Program-made: the position numbers and the translations under genes
Shown: positions 1 through 7,879 of the stretch, one piece after another
Position numbering within the stretch: position 1 is the first letter of the stretch
How the letters are laid out: each line of letters starts with the position of its first letter
The notes under the pieces: generated by a model
Databases searched by the model: none
What the model was told of the DNA's origin: nothing
The model's input: only the letters and a program-made list of their open reading frames with translations
From: CAIWHR01 sp039915505
Lineage (GTDB): Bacteria > Pseudomonadota > Gammaproteobacteria > Burkholderiales > Casimicrobiaceae
Assembly (NCBI GenBank): GCA_039915505.1
Contig: JBDSND010000022.1
Span: 1-49,595 of the forward strand
Reading direction: 5' to 3'
Length of the DNA stretch: 49,595 nucleotides

Positions 1-764
1 ATGTGGAAGATCGCCCACCCGAGGTTCAGCACGCCGCCCAGGACCGTGCCGACGACACCGGTCGCGGCCCACAGGCCCAGGAGCATGAAGATGAGCTCGC
101 CGGCATACATGTTCCCGAAAAGCCGCAGGCTGTGGGAGAGCGGCTTGGAGATGTATTCGACGAGGTTGAAGAGCAGGTTGAAGATGACCAGCAGCGGCGA
201 CATCCACAGCGGCTTCAGGCCGAAGGGTGCGGCGATGAGCTCGTGCAGCCATCCTCCGAGGCCTTTCACCTTGATGCTGTAGTAGATCATCATCGCGAAG
301 ACCGACAGCGCGAGGGCGAACGTGGTGTTGACGTCGGCCGTCGGGACGGGACGCCAGGTGTGCAGGCCGATCGCGCCGAATAACGCCGACATGATGTCCA
401 CCGGCAGGAAGTCCATCGCATTGAGGAACAGCACCAGCACGAAGGTGGTGAGGGCGATGGGGGCGACCGCGCGGCTCTCGCCGTGGTAGATGCCCTTGAC
501 CTGGTCGTTGATGAAGTCGAAGGTGAGCTCGACGAAGGCCTGCGTGCGGGACGGGACGCCCGCGGTCGAGCGACGGGTCACCGACCAGAGGAAGCCGAAC
601 GCCAGCACGGCGACAACGATGGTGGTGACCAGCGTGTCCACGTTCACCGACCAGAACCCTTCGCCGCTGCCTTCGGCACCCAGCGGGCGCGTCAGGAAGG
701 TGAGGTGGTGCTGGATGTACGACGTGGGGGTCAGGTCGGTAGTTGCTGCGTGCTCGGCGGCCAT
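1..764 (-). CDS. atpB: ATP synthase F0 subunit a (partial, C-terminus outside window)
   Basis: This is the membrane subunit of F1F0 ATP synthase that forms the proton half-channels against the c-ring. The minus-strand frame opens with ATG at 764 (MAAEHAATTDLTPTSYIQHH) and runs off the left edge, giving about 254 codons. Several hydrophobic helices are visible, and the subunit-a signature SLRLFGNMYAGE contains the essential arginine that works opposite the c-ring carboxylate. The frame also contains the usual segment IYYSIKVKGLGGWLHEL. A GGGATGAGG stretch just upstream of the ATG can serve as ribosome binding site. atpI lies 17 bases upstream on the same strand, the standard start of an atp operon, so the remaining atp genes should lie to the left of the window. 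Identification is secure; only completeness is lacking. Confidence 0.96.
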   Translation of the reverse strand, partial: MAAEHAATTDLTPTSYIQHHLTFLTRPLGAEGSGEGFWSVNVDTLVTTIVVAVLAFGFLWSVTRRSTAGVPSRTQAFVELTFDFINDQVKGIYHGESRAVAPIALTTFVLVLFLNAMDFLPVDIMSALFGAIGLHTWRPVPTADVNTTFALALSVFAMMIYYSIKVKGLGGWLHELIAAPFGLKPLWMSPLLVIFNLLFNLVEYISKPLSHSLRLFGNMYAGELIFMLLGLWAATGVVGTVLGGVLNLGWAIFH

Positions 765-781
765 CGCCTCATCCCTGGAAA

Positions 782-1162
782 TCAGTCGCGCACAAAAAAC
801 GCCATACTGAACACGATCACCGTGATCACGAACGTGCCGAAGAACGCCGGAATGACGACGCCCTGGTACATCGAGAGCACGACCCACAGCTGGGCGATGA
901 TCGCCAGCACCTTGCCTGCTTCGGCCCGGAACATCGCCACGAGCGCGACCTGCGCGCCCCGCCTCGTGCCACCTGCAGTGCCCATGGCGAGCAGGGCCGC
1001 ATAGACGAGCGATGCTACGACGTTGAGGCCACCGCCGAGAATGGCGGACACCATCCCGTTCGTTCCGCTCCACGCGCCCGCAGTGGCGGCCAGAATGGCG
1101 GTCGCGATGACCTGCCACTTGAGCACCGTGCGGATAGGCCTGGAGATCGGCTGGAGAGCCAC
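782..1162 (-). CDS. atpI: ATP synthase subunit I
   Basis: AtpI is a small four-helix membrane protein encoded at the head of atp operons and thought to help c-ring assembly or Mg2+ supply. The protein shows hydrophobic segments (VIATAILAATAG, VVASLVYAALLAMG, VLAIIAQLWVVLSMY, FGTFVITVIVFSMAFF) in the expected spacing. The frame is open up to a TTG at 1285, but a good sigma70-like promoter lies at 1211-1240, inside that longer frame. I therefore place the start at the GTG at 1162, giving 126 residues, which is the normal AtpI length. No strong ribosome binding site precedes this GTG, so the exact start is uncertain. It is followed by atpB after 17 bases. Confidence 0.85.
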   Translation of the reverse strand: MALQPISRPIRTVLKWQVIATAILAATAGAWSGTNGMVSAILGGGLNVVASLVYAALLAMGTAGGTRRGAQVALVAMFRAEAGKVLAIIAQLWVVLSMYQGVVIPAFFGTFVITVIVFSMAFFVRD

Positions 1163-1210
1163 TCGTGCGCGCTGTCTAGGCGCGCGGTTGAGACTGAAGC
1201 AAACTTGTCG

Positions 1211-1240
1211 ATTATAGCGTGGATTGTCGCGCTGCCGCAA
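1211..1240 (-). promoter_or_regulatory. sigma70-type promoter of the atp operon
   Basis: On the minus strand TTGCGG (1240-1235) is separated by 18 bases from a perfect TATAAT (1216-1211). Transcription would start near 1204, about 40 bases before the GTG proposed for atpI. Position and orientation fit the atpI-atpB operon. This is inferred from sequence only. Confidence 0.6.
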
Positions 1241-1286
1241 CGCGGGGATGGCTGCGCCTGCAGTGCGCGCGGTGCGGTGCGGCAAC

Positions 1287-1556
1287 CTAGCCGCCCGACA
1301 GCGCGCCCACGATCATGAGTTCCTCCGCTTCGTCCACCGCGGTGTCGAGATCGCGCCGCAGAACGCCGTCGACGAAAAGTTTAATGTGAGGGCGCACCCG
1401 CGCCTGCTCGTCGATGATGCGAAATCGAAACCCCTGATGGCGCTGATCGAGCGCGCGCAGGACGCCGTCGAGCGTGAGGGATACCCGGGCATCGACCGTA
1501 ACCACTCCTGCACCGTCCGTGTAGGAGCGCAGCTGTGTAGGAATTCTCACCAGCAT
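1287..1556 (-). CDS. MoaD/ThiS family ubiquitin-like protein
   Basis: An 89-residue beta-grasp protein that starts MLVRIPTQLRSYT and ends in SGG. A C-terminal Gly-Gly is the hallmark of sulfur carriers of the MoaD/ThiS type, which are adenylated by an E1-like enzyme and then carry sulfur as thiocarboxylate. The middle shows the family pattern LDGVLRALDQRHQGFRFRI and IKLFVDGVLRRDLDTAVDEAEELMIVGALSGG-like ending. The ATG at 1556 is preferred because the family starts directly with the first beta strand; the frame is open further up to 1595. It lies 75 bases downstream of the BNR propeller gene on the same strand. No ThiF/MoeB-type activator or other cofactor gene is nearby, so its target pathway cannot be stated. 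Confidence 0.82.
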   Translation of the reverse strand: MLVRIPTQLRSYTDGAGVVTVDARVSLTLDGVLRALDQRHQGFRFRIIDEQARVRPHIKLFVDGVLRRDLDTAVDEAEELMIVGALSGG

Positions 1557-1631
1557 CGCGCGCCCCGACCGCGACCGGATCCTGCGCGCCGGCAAACTTT
1601 GCCGGTGGCATGCCAGGCGACCGCGCGCGTG

Positions 1632-2777
1632 TTACACGCTCTCGATCGCATAGATGTGAGGCAGGTGACGGGCCAGCGGCCGCCAGGACCGACCCTCGTC
1701 GCGGCTGCCCCATACATCGCCACTGGTCGTGGCGAAGTAGACGCCCACCGTCGCCGCGCGATCGGTCGTCATGGCCTGGCGCTTCACGGTCCACCACGCC
1801 TGCGAGGCAGGCAGCCCGGTCGACTGGCGTTGCCAGGTGCGCCCGCCATTGACGGTGCGGTACACGGCGGGCTTGCCCCCGGGCGACACGCGCGGCCAGA
1901 CGCTCGACCCGTCCATCGGGAATACCCAGAAGGTCTCAGGGTCGTGCGGATGGACGACCAATGGGAAGCCGATGGCGCCGACCGATTTCGGCATCGTCGC
2001 CCCGACATCGGTCCACGTTTCTTCGGGGCGGTCGAGACGGTAAATACCGCAATGGTTCTGCTGGTACAGGCGATCGGGAAGCATGGGATGCATGCGCACG
2101 CAGTGTGGATCGTGCCCGAACAGCGGGTCTTTCTCAGGCAGGAAATCGGCGCGTACGCCGCGATTCAGCGGTCGCCAGTCGGCACCCGCCGTGGTCGACT
2201 CGAACACTCCGCCACTACTCATGCCGATATAGAGATGTGCTGCGTCGCGCGGGTCGACGATGATCGAATGCAGCTTGGGTCCGTCGGGCGTGCCATCCTG
2301 GTCGCCGCCGCACCACGCCTTGCGCTGCGGATGCTCGTTGAAGCCGGCGACGCCCTGCCACGTGGCGCCGCCGTCGGTGGAACGGAAGAGACCCTGCGGA
2401 GATGTTCCGGCATACCAGACGCCCGGCTGGTCGGCATGGCCGGGGGCGAGCCAGAACGTGTGATCCACGGTGCGGCCGCTGCCGGGCTCGAACGCCGGAG
2501 GTTGCGTCGCTTCCTTCCAGGTCCGGCCGCGATCGGTTGAACGAAAGATGGTCGGTCCGAGGTGTCCCGTGCGTGTCGCCGCGAGCAGGGTACGTCCGTC
2601 GCGTGGGTCGAGCATCGCGTGGTGGACGATGTGCCCAAGGAAATGCGGTCCCGCAAGCTTCCAGCTGCGCCGGGCTTCGTCGCTGGCGAGGGACCACAAC
2701 CCCTTTCGGGTGGCGATCCACAGCGTGGTGGACGCCGAGCGCTTGCGCGCGGGCCGCGATGTTCTTGTCGTTGCCAT
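1632..2777 (-). CDS. BNR-repeat (exo-alpha-sialidase-like) beta-propeller protein
   Basis: A 381-residue protein with repeated Asp-box motifs of the form S-x-D-x-G-x-T-W: STDRGRTWKE (about residue 80), STDGGATWQG (about 133), STTAGADWRP (about 193), TVNGGRTWQR (about 311) and SRDEGRSWRP (about 360). This indicates a sialidase or VPS10-like propeller. No signal peptide or membrane segment is seen, so it is probably cytosolic; sialidase activity itself is not supported by recognisable catalytic residues. A strong ribosome binding site (GGGGGAGGG) lies 5 bases before the ATG at 2777. The MoaD/ThiS-like gene follows immediately, and I have seen this pair annotated side by side in other bacteria, so the two probably act together. 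The substrate is unknown. Confidence 0.85.
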   Translation of the reverse strand: MATTRTSRPARKRSASTTLWIATRKGLWSLASDEARRSWKLAGPHFLGHIVHHAMLDPRDGRTLLAATRTGHLGPTIFRSTDRGRTWKEATQPPAFEPGSGRTVDHTFWLAPGHADQPGVWYAGTSPQGLFRSTDGGATWQGVAGFNEHPQRKAWCGGDQDGTPDGPKLHSIIVDPRDAAHLYIGMSSGGVFESTTAGADWRPLNRGVRADFLPEKDPLFGHDPHCVRMHPMLPDRLYQQNHCGIYRLDRPEETWTDVGATMPKSVGAIGFPLVVHPHDPETFWVFPMDGSSVWPRVSPGGKPAVYRTVNGGRTWQRQSTGLPASQAWWTVKRQAMTTDRAATVGVYFATTSGDVWGSRDEGRSWRPLARHLPHIYAIESV

Positions 2778-2912
2778 AGTTTCCCTCCCCCGAAGAGCGC
2801 TACCCTAACGCCGCGCGGCCCGCGGTTCAAGTGCGTGGTCACCTTTCCCTGCCAGCGCTGTTATCGTTGCATGTCGCGCCAAGGGCGTTTCTCGTTCGAT
2901 CACGGAGACATC

Positions 2913-3419
2913 ATGACCATCAAAGTCGGAGACCGGCTGCCGCCGGGCAAGCTATACGAATACAACGATACCGAGACTCCGGGCTGCCCGATCGGGCCCA
3001 CTGAAGTGAGCATCGAGGATCTCACCAAGGGCAAGAAGGTGGTGATCTTCGGTCTCCCGGGCGCCTTCACGCCGACCTGCTCCGCCAAGCACGTGCCGAG
3101 CTACCTCGGGCACATCGACGAGCTCAAGAAGAAGAACGTCGACGAGGTGATCTGCCTGTCGGTGAACGACGCCTTCGTCATGGGCGCGTGGGCACGCGAG
3201 CAGAAGACCGGCGACAGCATCCGGATGATGGGCGATGGCAGCGGCACGTACACCAAGGCGCTCGGCCTCGAGCTGGACCTCGGACCGCGCGGCATGGGCG
3301 TTCGCTGCCAGCGGTTCTCGATGTTGGTCGACGATGGGGTGGTGAAGTCGCTCAATATCGAATCGGCCGGCAAGTTCGAGGTCTCCGGCGCCGAGACGAT
3401 GCTCGAACAGCTCGGCTGA
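2913..3419 (+). CDS. Peroxiredoxin, Prx5 type (glutaredoxin/thiol dependent)
   Basis: A 168-residue thiol peroxidase that reduces hydrogen peroxide and organic peroxides. The active-site block is GAFTPTCSAKHVP, with peroxidatic Cys56; the Thr and Pro before it and the later Arg in RCQRFSML complete the peroxide pocket. A second cysteine, Cys81 (VICLSVND), sits where many atypical Prx5 proteins have theirs. Length and the VGDRLP start fit the Prx5 family. The frame is open much further upstream, but the ATG at 2913 has GGAG eight bases before it and begins the conserved domain. The gene is divergent from the BNR propeller and convergent with parB. Cytosolic; which reductant it uses cannot be told from sequence. 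Confidence 0.93.
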   Translation: MTIKVGDRLPPGKLYEYNDTETPGCPIGPTEVSIEDLTKGKKVVIFGLPGAFTPTCSAKHVPSYLGHIDELKKKNVDEVICLSVNDAFVMGAWAREQKTGDSIRMMGDGSGTYTKALGLELDLGPRGMGVRCQRFSMLVDDGVVKSLNIESAGKFEVSGAETMLEQLG

Positions 3420-3445
3420 ATCGCCTAAGCGCACGCTCGCGAGGC

Positions 3446-3468
3446 GCAGCGCATCGATCCTGCGCTGC
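3446..3468. terminator. hairpin between convergent peroxiredoxin and parB
   Basis: GCAGCGC (3446-3452) pairs perfectly with GCGCTGC (3462-3468) around a nine-base loop. It sits in the 63-base gap between two converging genes, where a bidirectional terminator is expected. No clear run of T follows on either side, so this may be a simple or Rho-assisted stop. Confidence 0.35.
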
Positions 3469-3482
3469 AACGCACGACGTTG

Positions 3483-4337
3483 CTACGCGCGCAAGCGGCT
3501 CAGGATGCCGTCGAGTTGCTCGAGGCTCGCGTAATCGATGACGAGGCGGCCTGCACCTTTTTTCCTCGCCTCGATCCGCACCGATGCGCCGAGGTGCTGG
3601 GCGAGCTCTTCCTGCAGGCGGGCCACATCGGGGTCGGCGGCCCCCGCGCGCTTCGCGGGGCGCGGCACGGCGTTCTGCTGCATGGCGTGCACCAGCCGCT
3701 CGGCCTCGCGCACCGACAGCCGCTGGGCGATGATCCGCGCCGCCGCCGCGGTCTGCTGTCCTGCCGTGAGCGGCAGCAGGGCGCGGGCGTGACCCATGTC
3801 GAGCTGCCCGCCAAGCACGTACTCCTGCACCGCGCGGGCGAGGTCGCGCAGTCGCAGCAGGTTCGATACCGCACTGCGCGATCGGCCGACGGCGTGGGCG
3901 GCCGCCTCATGGGTCAACCCGAATTCGTCGATCAGTCGGTGCAGGCCGTTGGCTTCCTCGATCGCGTTGAGATCCTCGCGCTGGATATTCTCGATCAACG
4001 CCAGCGCTAGCGCCGCCTGGTCGGCCACGTGACGCACGAGTGCCGGAACCTCCTTCAATCCCGCGCGTTGCGCGGCACGCCAGCGACGCTCGCCGGCGAT
4101 GATCTCGAATCGTCCGCCGTCGACGGGTCGGACGAGGATCGGCTGCATGATGCCCTGCTCCCGGATCGACGCCGCGAGTTCCTCGAGCGATGCCGCGTCC
4201 ATGCGCGTGCGCGGCTGGTACTTGCCCGACGCGAGGCGATCGATGGCAATGTTTTGCAGCGAGTCGGTGGTGCGTGCGTCGTCGCTGCCCGCGAGCAGCG
4301 CGTCGAGGCCGCGCCCGAGGCCCTTGGGTCTGATCAT
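3483..4337 (-). CDS. parB: Chromosome partitioning protein ParB
   Basis: ParB binds parS sites near the origin, spreads as a CTP-dependent clamp and drives origin segregation with ParA. The protein (284 residues from ATG 4337) starts MIRPKGLGRGLDALLAG, the usual ParB N-terminus that contacts ParA. It carries the CTP-binding GERRWRA box at 82-88, NIQREDLNAIEEA, a helix-turn-helix region (LTHEAAAHAVGRSRSAVSNLLRL) and the C-terminal dimerisation domain ending at LDGILSRL. The frame extends upstream to 4433 but into parA, so 4337 is chosen on homology. It follows parA by 25 bases. Two parS sites at 7794-7847 are the obvious local targets. Confidence 0.95.
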   Translation of the reverse strand: MIRPKGLGRGLDALLAGSDDARTTDSLQNIAIDRLASGKYQPRTRMDAASLEELAASIREQGIMQPILVRPVDGGRFEIIAGERRWRAAQRAGLKEVPALVRHVADQAALALALIENIQREDLNAIEEANGLHRLIDEFGLTHEAAAHAVGRSRSAVSNLLRLRDLARAVQEYVLGGQLDMGHARALLPLTAGQQTAAAARIIAQRLSVREAERLVHAMQQNAVPRPAKRAGAADPDVARLQEELAQHLGASVRIEARKKGAGRLVIDYASLEQLDGILSRLRA

Positions 4338-4362
4338 GGGTCGATGCCTTGGGGTGGTGGCT

Positions 4363-5193
4363 TCAGGCCGCGGCGGCGACCGACGGCGCGGCGGTGGTTT
4401 CCATGCGCCGGAGCATCTCGCCAGCCAGCGCAAGATAGGCCTGCGCGCCCTTCGACGCCTTGTCGAGGTAGAGCGCGGGTATGCCGTGCGACGGCGCCTC
4501 GGCCAGGCGAATGTTGCGCGGAATGATGGTGCGGTAGAGCTTGTCGCCGAAGTGGCGCTCGAGCTCGGAAGCCACGTTCTGCGCCAGCATATTGCGCGGG
4601 TCGTACATGGTGCGCACCAGGCCCTCGATCTCGAGGCGCGGGTTGAGATGCGCCCGCACTTTCTTCAAGGTCTGGACGAGATCCGACAGACCCTCCAGTG
4701 CGTAATACTCGCACTGCATGGGGATCAGCACCGAATCCGCGGCGCACAGTCCGTTGAGCGTGAGGAGCGACAGCGACGGCGGGCAGTCCAGAAGAATGAA
4801 GTCGTACTCCCCGGCGACGGCATCGATGGCGGTGCGCATTTGCTGCAACGCAACAGCGATGGCGTCCTTGAGGCGTGTTTCCCGCTCGGGCAGGGCCACC
4901 AGCTCGACCTCCGCCCCGGCGAGCTCGCGATTGGCAGGGACGACGTCGTAGCCCCCGCCATCGGACCGGCGGCGGGCCTCCTCGATCTTGCATTCGCCAA
5001 GCAGGACGTGGTACACCGTGAAAGTAAGCGCTCGCTTATCGACGCCTGACCCGGTAGTCGCATTGCCCTGCGGATCGAGGTCGATCAACAGCACGCGACG
5101 TTTCATCGCGGCCAGGCTGGCAGCCAGGTTCACCGTCGTCGTGGTCTTGCCAACCCCGCCCTTCTGATTCGCCACGGCGATGATCTTGGTCAT
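4363..5193 (-). CDS. parA: Chromosome partitioning ATPase ParA (Soj)
   Basis: ParA is the nucleoid-binding P-loop ATPase that moves ParB-parS complexes. The 276-residue protein has the deviant Walker A motif KGGVGKTTT at 11-19 with the signature lysine, LLIDLDPQGNATTG (Walker A', near 36-48) and FILLDCPPSLSLLTLN as Walker B. It overlaps rsmG by four bases (ATGA, 5190-5193), so the two are translationally coupled, and parB follows after 25 bases. The short alanine-rich C-terminus is not unusual. It is the chromosomal type, located near dnaA and parS, not a plasmid partition gene. Confidence 0.96.
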   Translation of the reverse strand: MTKIIAVANQKGGVGKTTTTVNLAASLAAMKRRVLLIDLDPQGNATTGSGVDKRALTFTVYHVLLGECKIEEARRRSDGGGYDVVPANRELAGAEVELVALPERETRLKDAIAVALQQMRTAIDAVAGEYDFILLDCPPSLSLLTLNGLCAADSVLIPMQCEYYALEGLSDLVQTLKKVRAHLNPRLEIEGLVRTMYDPRNMLAQNVASELERHFGDKLYRTIIPRNIRLAEAPSHGIPALYLDKASKGAQAYLALAGEMLRRMETTAAPSVAAAA

Positions 5194-5888
5194 GCCGCTT
5201 CCAATACCACGAGATGGCGCTCCGCATCCACTCCGGGAACGGCGAGCACGTGGGTGGCCGTCAGGGCGACGCCGGGGGGCAACGCCGACAGCTCCTCGTG
5301 GGGCATCACGCCTTTCATCGCCAGCAGCCTTCCTCCTGGCGCCAGCGTGGGCAAAGCAGCGGCGGCGAAGGTCGCGAGATCGGAGAACGCCCGGGAGACG
5401 ACGACGTCGTACTGAGCCGCCGCCTCAGCGCCGAACGTTTCGATCCGGTCCACCCGCACCACCACGTTGGACAAGCCGAGCTCGGCCACCGCCTGTTGCA
5501 TGAACGTGCCCTTCTTGTGATTGCTGTCGAGAAGGGTCGCCTCGAGTGCGGGCATAGCGATCGCCAAGGGGATGCCGGGGATGCCTGCGCCGCTGCCCAC
5601 ATCGAGCAGGCGCGCGCTGCCCCTCCCGAGGTACGGGAGTACCACCAGCGAGTCGAGGAGATGGTGGGTCACCATGCGCTCCCGCTCGCGAATGGCGGTC
5701 AAGTTGTACGTCCGGTTCCACTTCTCGAGAAGATCGAGAAAGGCGTCGAGGCGTGCTGGCGCGGCCGGATCGACGAGCACCCCCTGCGCACGCAGTACGG
5801 CAAGGCCTTCCGCGAGGGTCACGGCGGAGTCAGGCCAAACGCCGTGCGACCGCGGAGGGGTGGGCTGCACGCCCGGCGCCATTGCCAC
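5190..5888 (-). CDS. rsmG: 16S rRNA (guanine-N7) methyltransferase RsmG (GidB)
   Basis: RsmG methylates N7 of G527 in 16S rRNA using S-adenosylmethionine; loss causes low-level streptomycin resistance. The SAM-binding motif is LLDVGSGAGIPG at about 94-105, followed by DSNHKKGTFMQQ and the acidic/aromatic segment VVVSRAFSDL. The upstream NRTYNLTAIRERE is a family signature. Starting at ATG 5888 gives 232 residues and overlaps mnmG by 59 bases; a GTG at 5822 just beyond the mnmG stop is an alternative that would remove 22 weakly conserved residues. It overlaps parA by four bases. The order mnmG-rsmG-parA-parB is the classical one. Confidence 0.93.
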   Translation of the reverse strand: MAMAPGVQPTPPRSHGVWPDSAVTLAEGLAVLRAQGVLVDPAAPARLDAFLDLLEKWNRTYNLTAIRERERMVTHHLLDSLVVLPYLGRGSARLLDVGSGAGIPGIPLAIAMPALEATLLDSNHKKGTFMQQAVAELGLSNVVVRVDRIETFGAEAAAQYDVVVSRAFSDLATFAAAALPTLAPGGRLLAMKGVMPHEELSALPPGVALTATHVLAVPGVDAERHLVVLEAA

Positions 5889-7758
5889 GCTTGAGATGCA
5901 CGAGGAGTAGGGAGATCGCCGCTGGGGTCATGCCGGAGATCCTGGCCGCCTGTCCGAGCGTCGACGGACGCTGGGCGACGAGCTTTTGCCGCGCTTCCGT
6001 CGATAATCCACGCACCGCCGCGTAATCGAGGTCGACAGGAAGCACGAGCTCCTCCTGCTCCCTCGCCCGGCCGATCTCGTGATGCGCGCGGGTGATGTAG
6101 CCTTCGTATTTGATCGTGGTCTCAACTTGCTCGGCCACGGCGGGGTCGGGTACGGCCGGCATGCCGACCATGGCGAACAGCGCCGGATAGCTCACGCCTG
6201 GGCGACGCAATAGATCGGCCAGGGCGTACTCGTGATCGATGGGTTGGCCAAGCGTCGCCTCGGCGCGTCCTGGGGCCAGCATGGCCGGACTGACGTAGGT
6301 GCTCTTGACGCGCTCGAGCTCGCGAGCGATCGCCTCGCGCTTGCTACAAAAGGCGGTCCAGCGGTCCTCGTCGACCAGCCCCAAACCCCGGCCGATCTCG
6401 GTGAGGCGCAGATCAGCGTTGTCCTCCCGCAACTGCAGCCGGTATTCCGCCCGCGACGTGAACATCCGGTAGGGCTCGGTGACGCCCCGGGTGATGAGGT
6501 CGTCCACCAGGACACCGAGATACGCTTCGTCCCGACGGGGGTACCACCCTTCTCTTCCGGCGGCCGCGCGACCGGCGTTGATCCCAGCCAGCAATCCCTG
6601 GGCGGCGGCTTCCTCGTAACCCGTGGTGCCATTGATTTGGCCTGCGAAAAACAATCCGGCCACGGCTCGGGTCTCGAGCGTGGGTTGCAGCGCTCGCGGG
6701 TCGAAGTAGTCGTACTCGATCGCATAGCCGGGGCGAAGAATATGCGCCCGCTCGCAGCCCCGCATCGACCGCACCAAGGCGAGCTGGACGTCGAACGGCA
6801 GGGACGTCGAGATCCCGTTGGGGTACACCTCGTGCGTCTCGAGACCCTCAGGCTCGAGGAAGATCTGGTGGCTCGATCGCTCGGCAAACCGTGTCACCTT
6901 GTCCTCGATCGAGGGGCAATAGCGCGGCCCCACGCCCTCGATGAGCCCGGTGAACATCGGCGAGCGGTCCAGGCCGCCGCGAATGATCGCGTGGGTAGTT
7001 TCGTTGGTGTGAGTGACCCAGCACGGAACTTGCCGCGGATGCATGGCGCGCTCGCCCATGAACGAGCACACCGGCTCGGGATCGTCTCCCGCCTGGCGCT
7101 CGAGGACGGCATAGTCGAGGGTACGACCATCCAGGCGCGGTGGCGTGCCGGTTTTGAGGCGGCCCACGGGCAGGTCCATGGCGCGCAAGCGAGCAGCGAG
7201 CTGGCGGGACGACGGATCGCCTGCCCTCCCCGCCTCGTAGCTGGCGAGCCCGACATGCACGAGGCCCGCGAGAAAGGTGCCCGTGGTCAGCACGACCGTG
7301 CGGCCGCGAAAGCGGATGCCGAGCTGGGTCATGATTCCGGCAACACGGGGTCCCTGCGGACTCTCGTCGATCATGACATCGTCGACGGCCTGCTGGAACA
7401 GCGTCAGGTTGGGCTGGTTCTCCAGGCGCCGCCGGATTGCGCGCCGGTACAAGACGCGGTCGGCCTGCGCCCGGGTCGCCCGCACCGCAGGACCTTTGCT
7501 GGAATTCAGCATTCGGAACTGGATGCCCGCCTCGTCGGTCGCCAGCGCCATGGCGCCGCCCAACGCATCGATTTCCTTCACCAAGTGACCCTTGCCGATG
7601 CCCCCGATCGACGGGTTGCAGGACATCTGGCCCAGGGTTTCGATGCTATGGGTGAGGAGCAAGGTGGCCCGCCCCATGCGCGCCGAGGCGAGTGCTGCCT
7701 CGGTGCCGGCATGGCCGCCACCTACTACGATCACGTCGAAGATGTCAGGAAAGTCCAT
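5830..7758 (-). CDS. mnmG: tRNA uridine-5-carboxymethylaminomethyl modification enzyme MnmG (GidA)
   Basis: MnmG is the FAD protein that, with MnmE, installs the cmnm5 group on wobble uridine 34 of certain tRNAs. The 642-residue protein opens with the dinucleotide-binding motif VVGGGHAGTEAALASARMG (from residue 11) and has CNPSIGGIGKGHLVKEIDALGG, TGTFL and the C-terminal helical domain that contacts MnmE. The reading frame continues upstream to 7848, but that part is only translated parS sequence (FHVKHG, STWNTEG), so ATG 7758 is taken as start. Its partner mnmE is in the same window at 23748-25130. Two parS sites occupy the region directly upstream. Confidence 0.96.
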   Translation of the reverse strand: MDFPDIFDVIVVGGGHAGTEAALASARMGRATLLLTHSIETLGQMSCNPSIGGIGKGHLVKEIDALGGAMALATDEAGIQFRMLNSSKGPAVRATRAQADRVLYRRAIRRRLENQPNLTLFQQAVDDVMIDESPQGPRVAGIMTQLGIRFRGRTVVLTTGTFLAGLVHVGLASYEAGRAGDPSSRQLAARLRAMDLPVGRLKTGTPPRLDGRTLDYAVLERQAGDDPEPVCSFMGERAMHPRQVPCWVTHTNETTHAIIRGGLDRSPMFTGLIEGVGPRYCPSIEDKVTRFAERSSHQIFLEPEGLETHEVYPNGISTSLPFDVQLALVRSMRGCERAHILRPGYAIEYDYFDPRALQPTLETRAVAGLFFAGQINGTTGYEEAAAQGLLAGINAGRAAAGREGWYPRRDEAYLGVLVDDLITRGVTEPYRMFTSRAEYRLQLREDNADLRLTEIGRGLGLVDEDRWTAFCSKREAIARELERVKSTYVSPAMLAPGRAEATLGQPIDHEYALADLLRRPGVSYPALFAMVGMPAVPDPAVAEQVETTIKYEGYITRAHHEIGRAREQEELVLPVDLDYAAVRGLSTEARQKLVAQRPSTLGQAARISGMTPAAISLLLVHLKRGNGAGRAAHPSAVARRLA

Positions 7759-7793
7759 GAAGGGCTCAAAAAGGGATCGGAGCGCGCCTTCGG

Positions 7794-7809
7794 TGTTCCA
7801 CGTGGAACA
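7794..7809. promoter_or_regulatory. parS site 1
   Basis: TGTTCCACGTGGAACA is a perfect 16-base palindrome matching the widely conserved chromosomal parS consensus (TGTTNCACGTGAAACA) with a symmetric variation. ParB nucleates here. It lies 36 bases upstream of the mnmG start, about 3.4 kb from parB. Confidence 0.93.
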
Positions 7810-7831
7810 TGGATAGATCCACCGACCGCCG

Positions 7832-7847
7832 TGTTTCACGTGGAACA
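7832..7847. promoter_or_regulatory. parS site 2
   Basis: TGTTTCACGTGGAACA matches the parS consensus with one deviation and is 38 bases from site 1 (centre to centre). Two close sites just before mnmG probably form one nucleation cluster for ParB. Confidence 0.92.
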
Positions 7848-7850
7848 CGG

Positions 7851-7879
7851 CCCAAAGTCAGAGGTCCCAAATCAGAGGT
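7851..7879. repeat. short tandem duplication beside parS
   Basis: cccaaagtcagaggt (7851-7865) is followed directly by cccaaatcagaggt (7866-7879), differing by one base loss. It fills the space between parS site 2 and the end of pckG. Function unknown; probably replication slippage. Confidence 0.6.
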
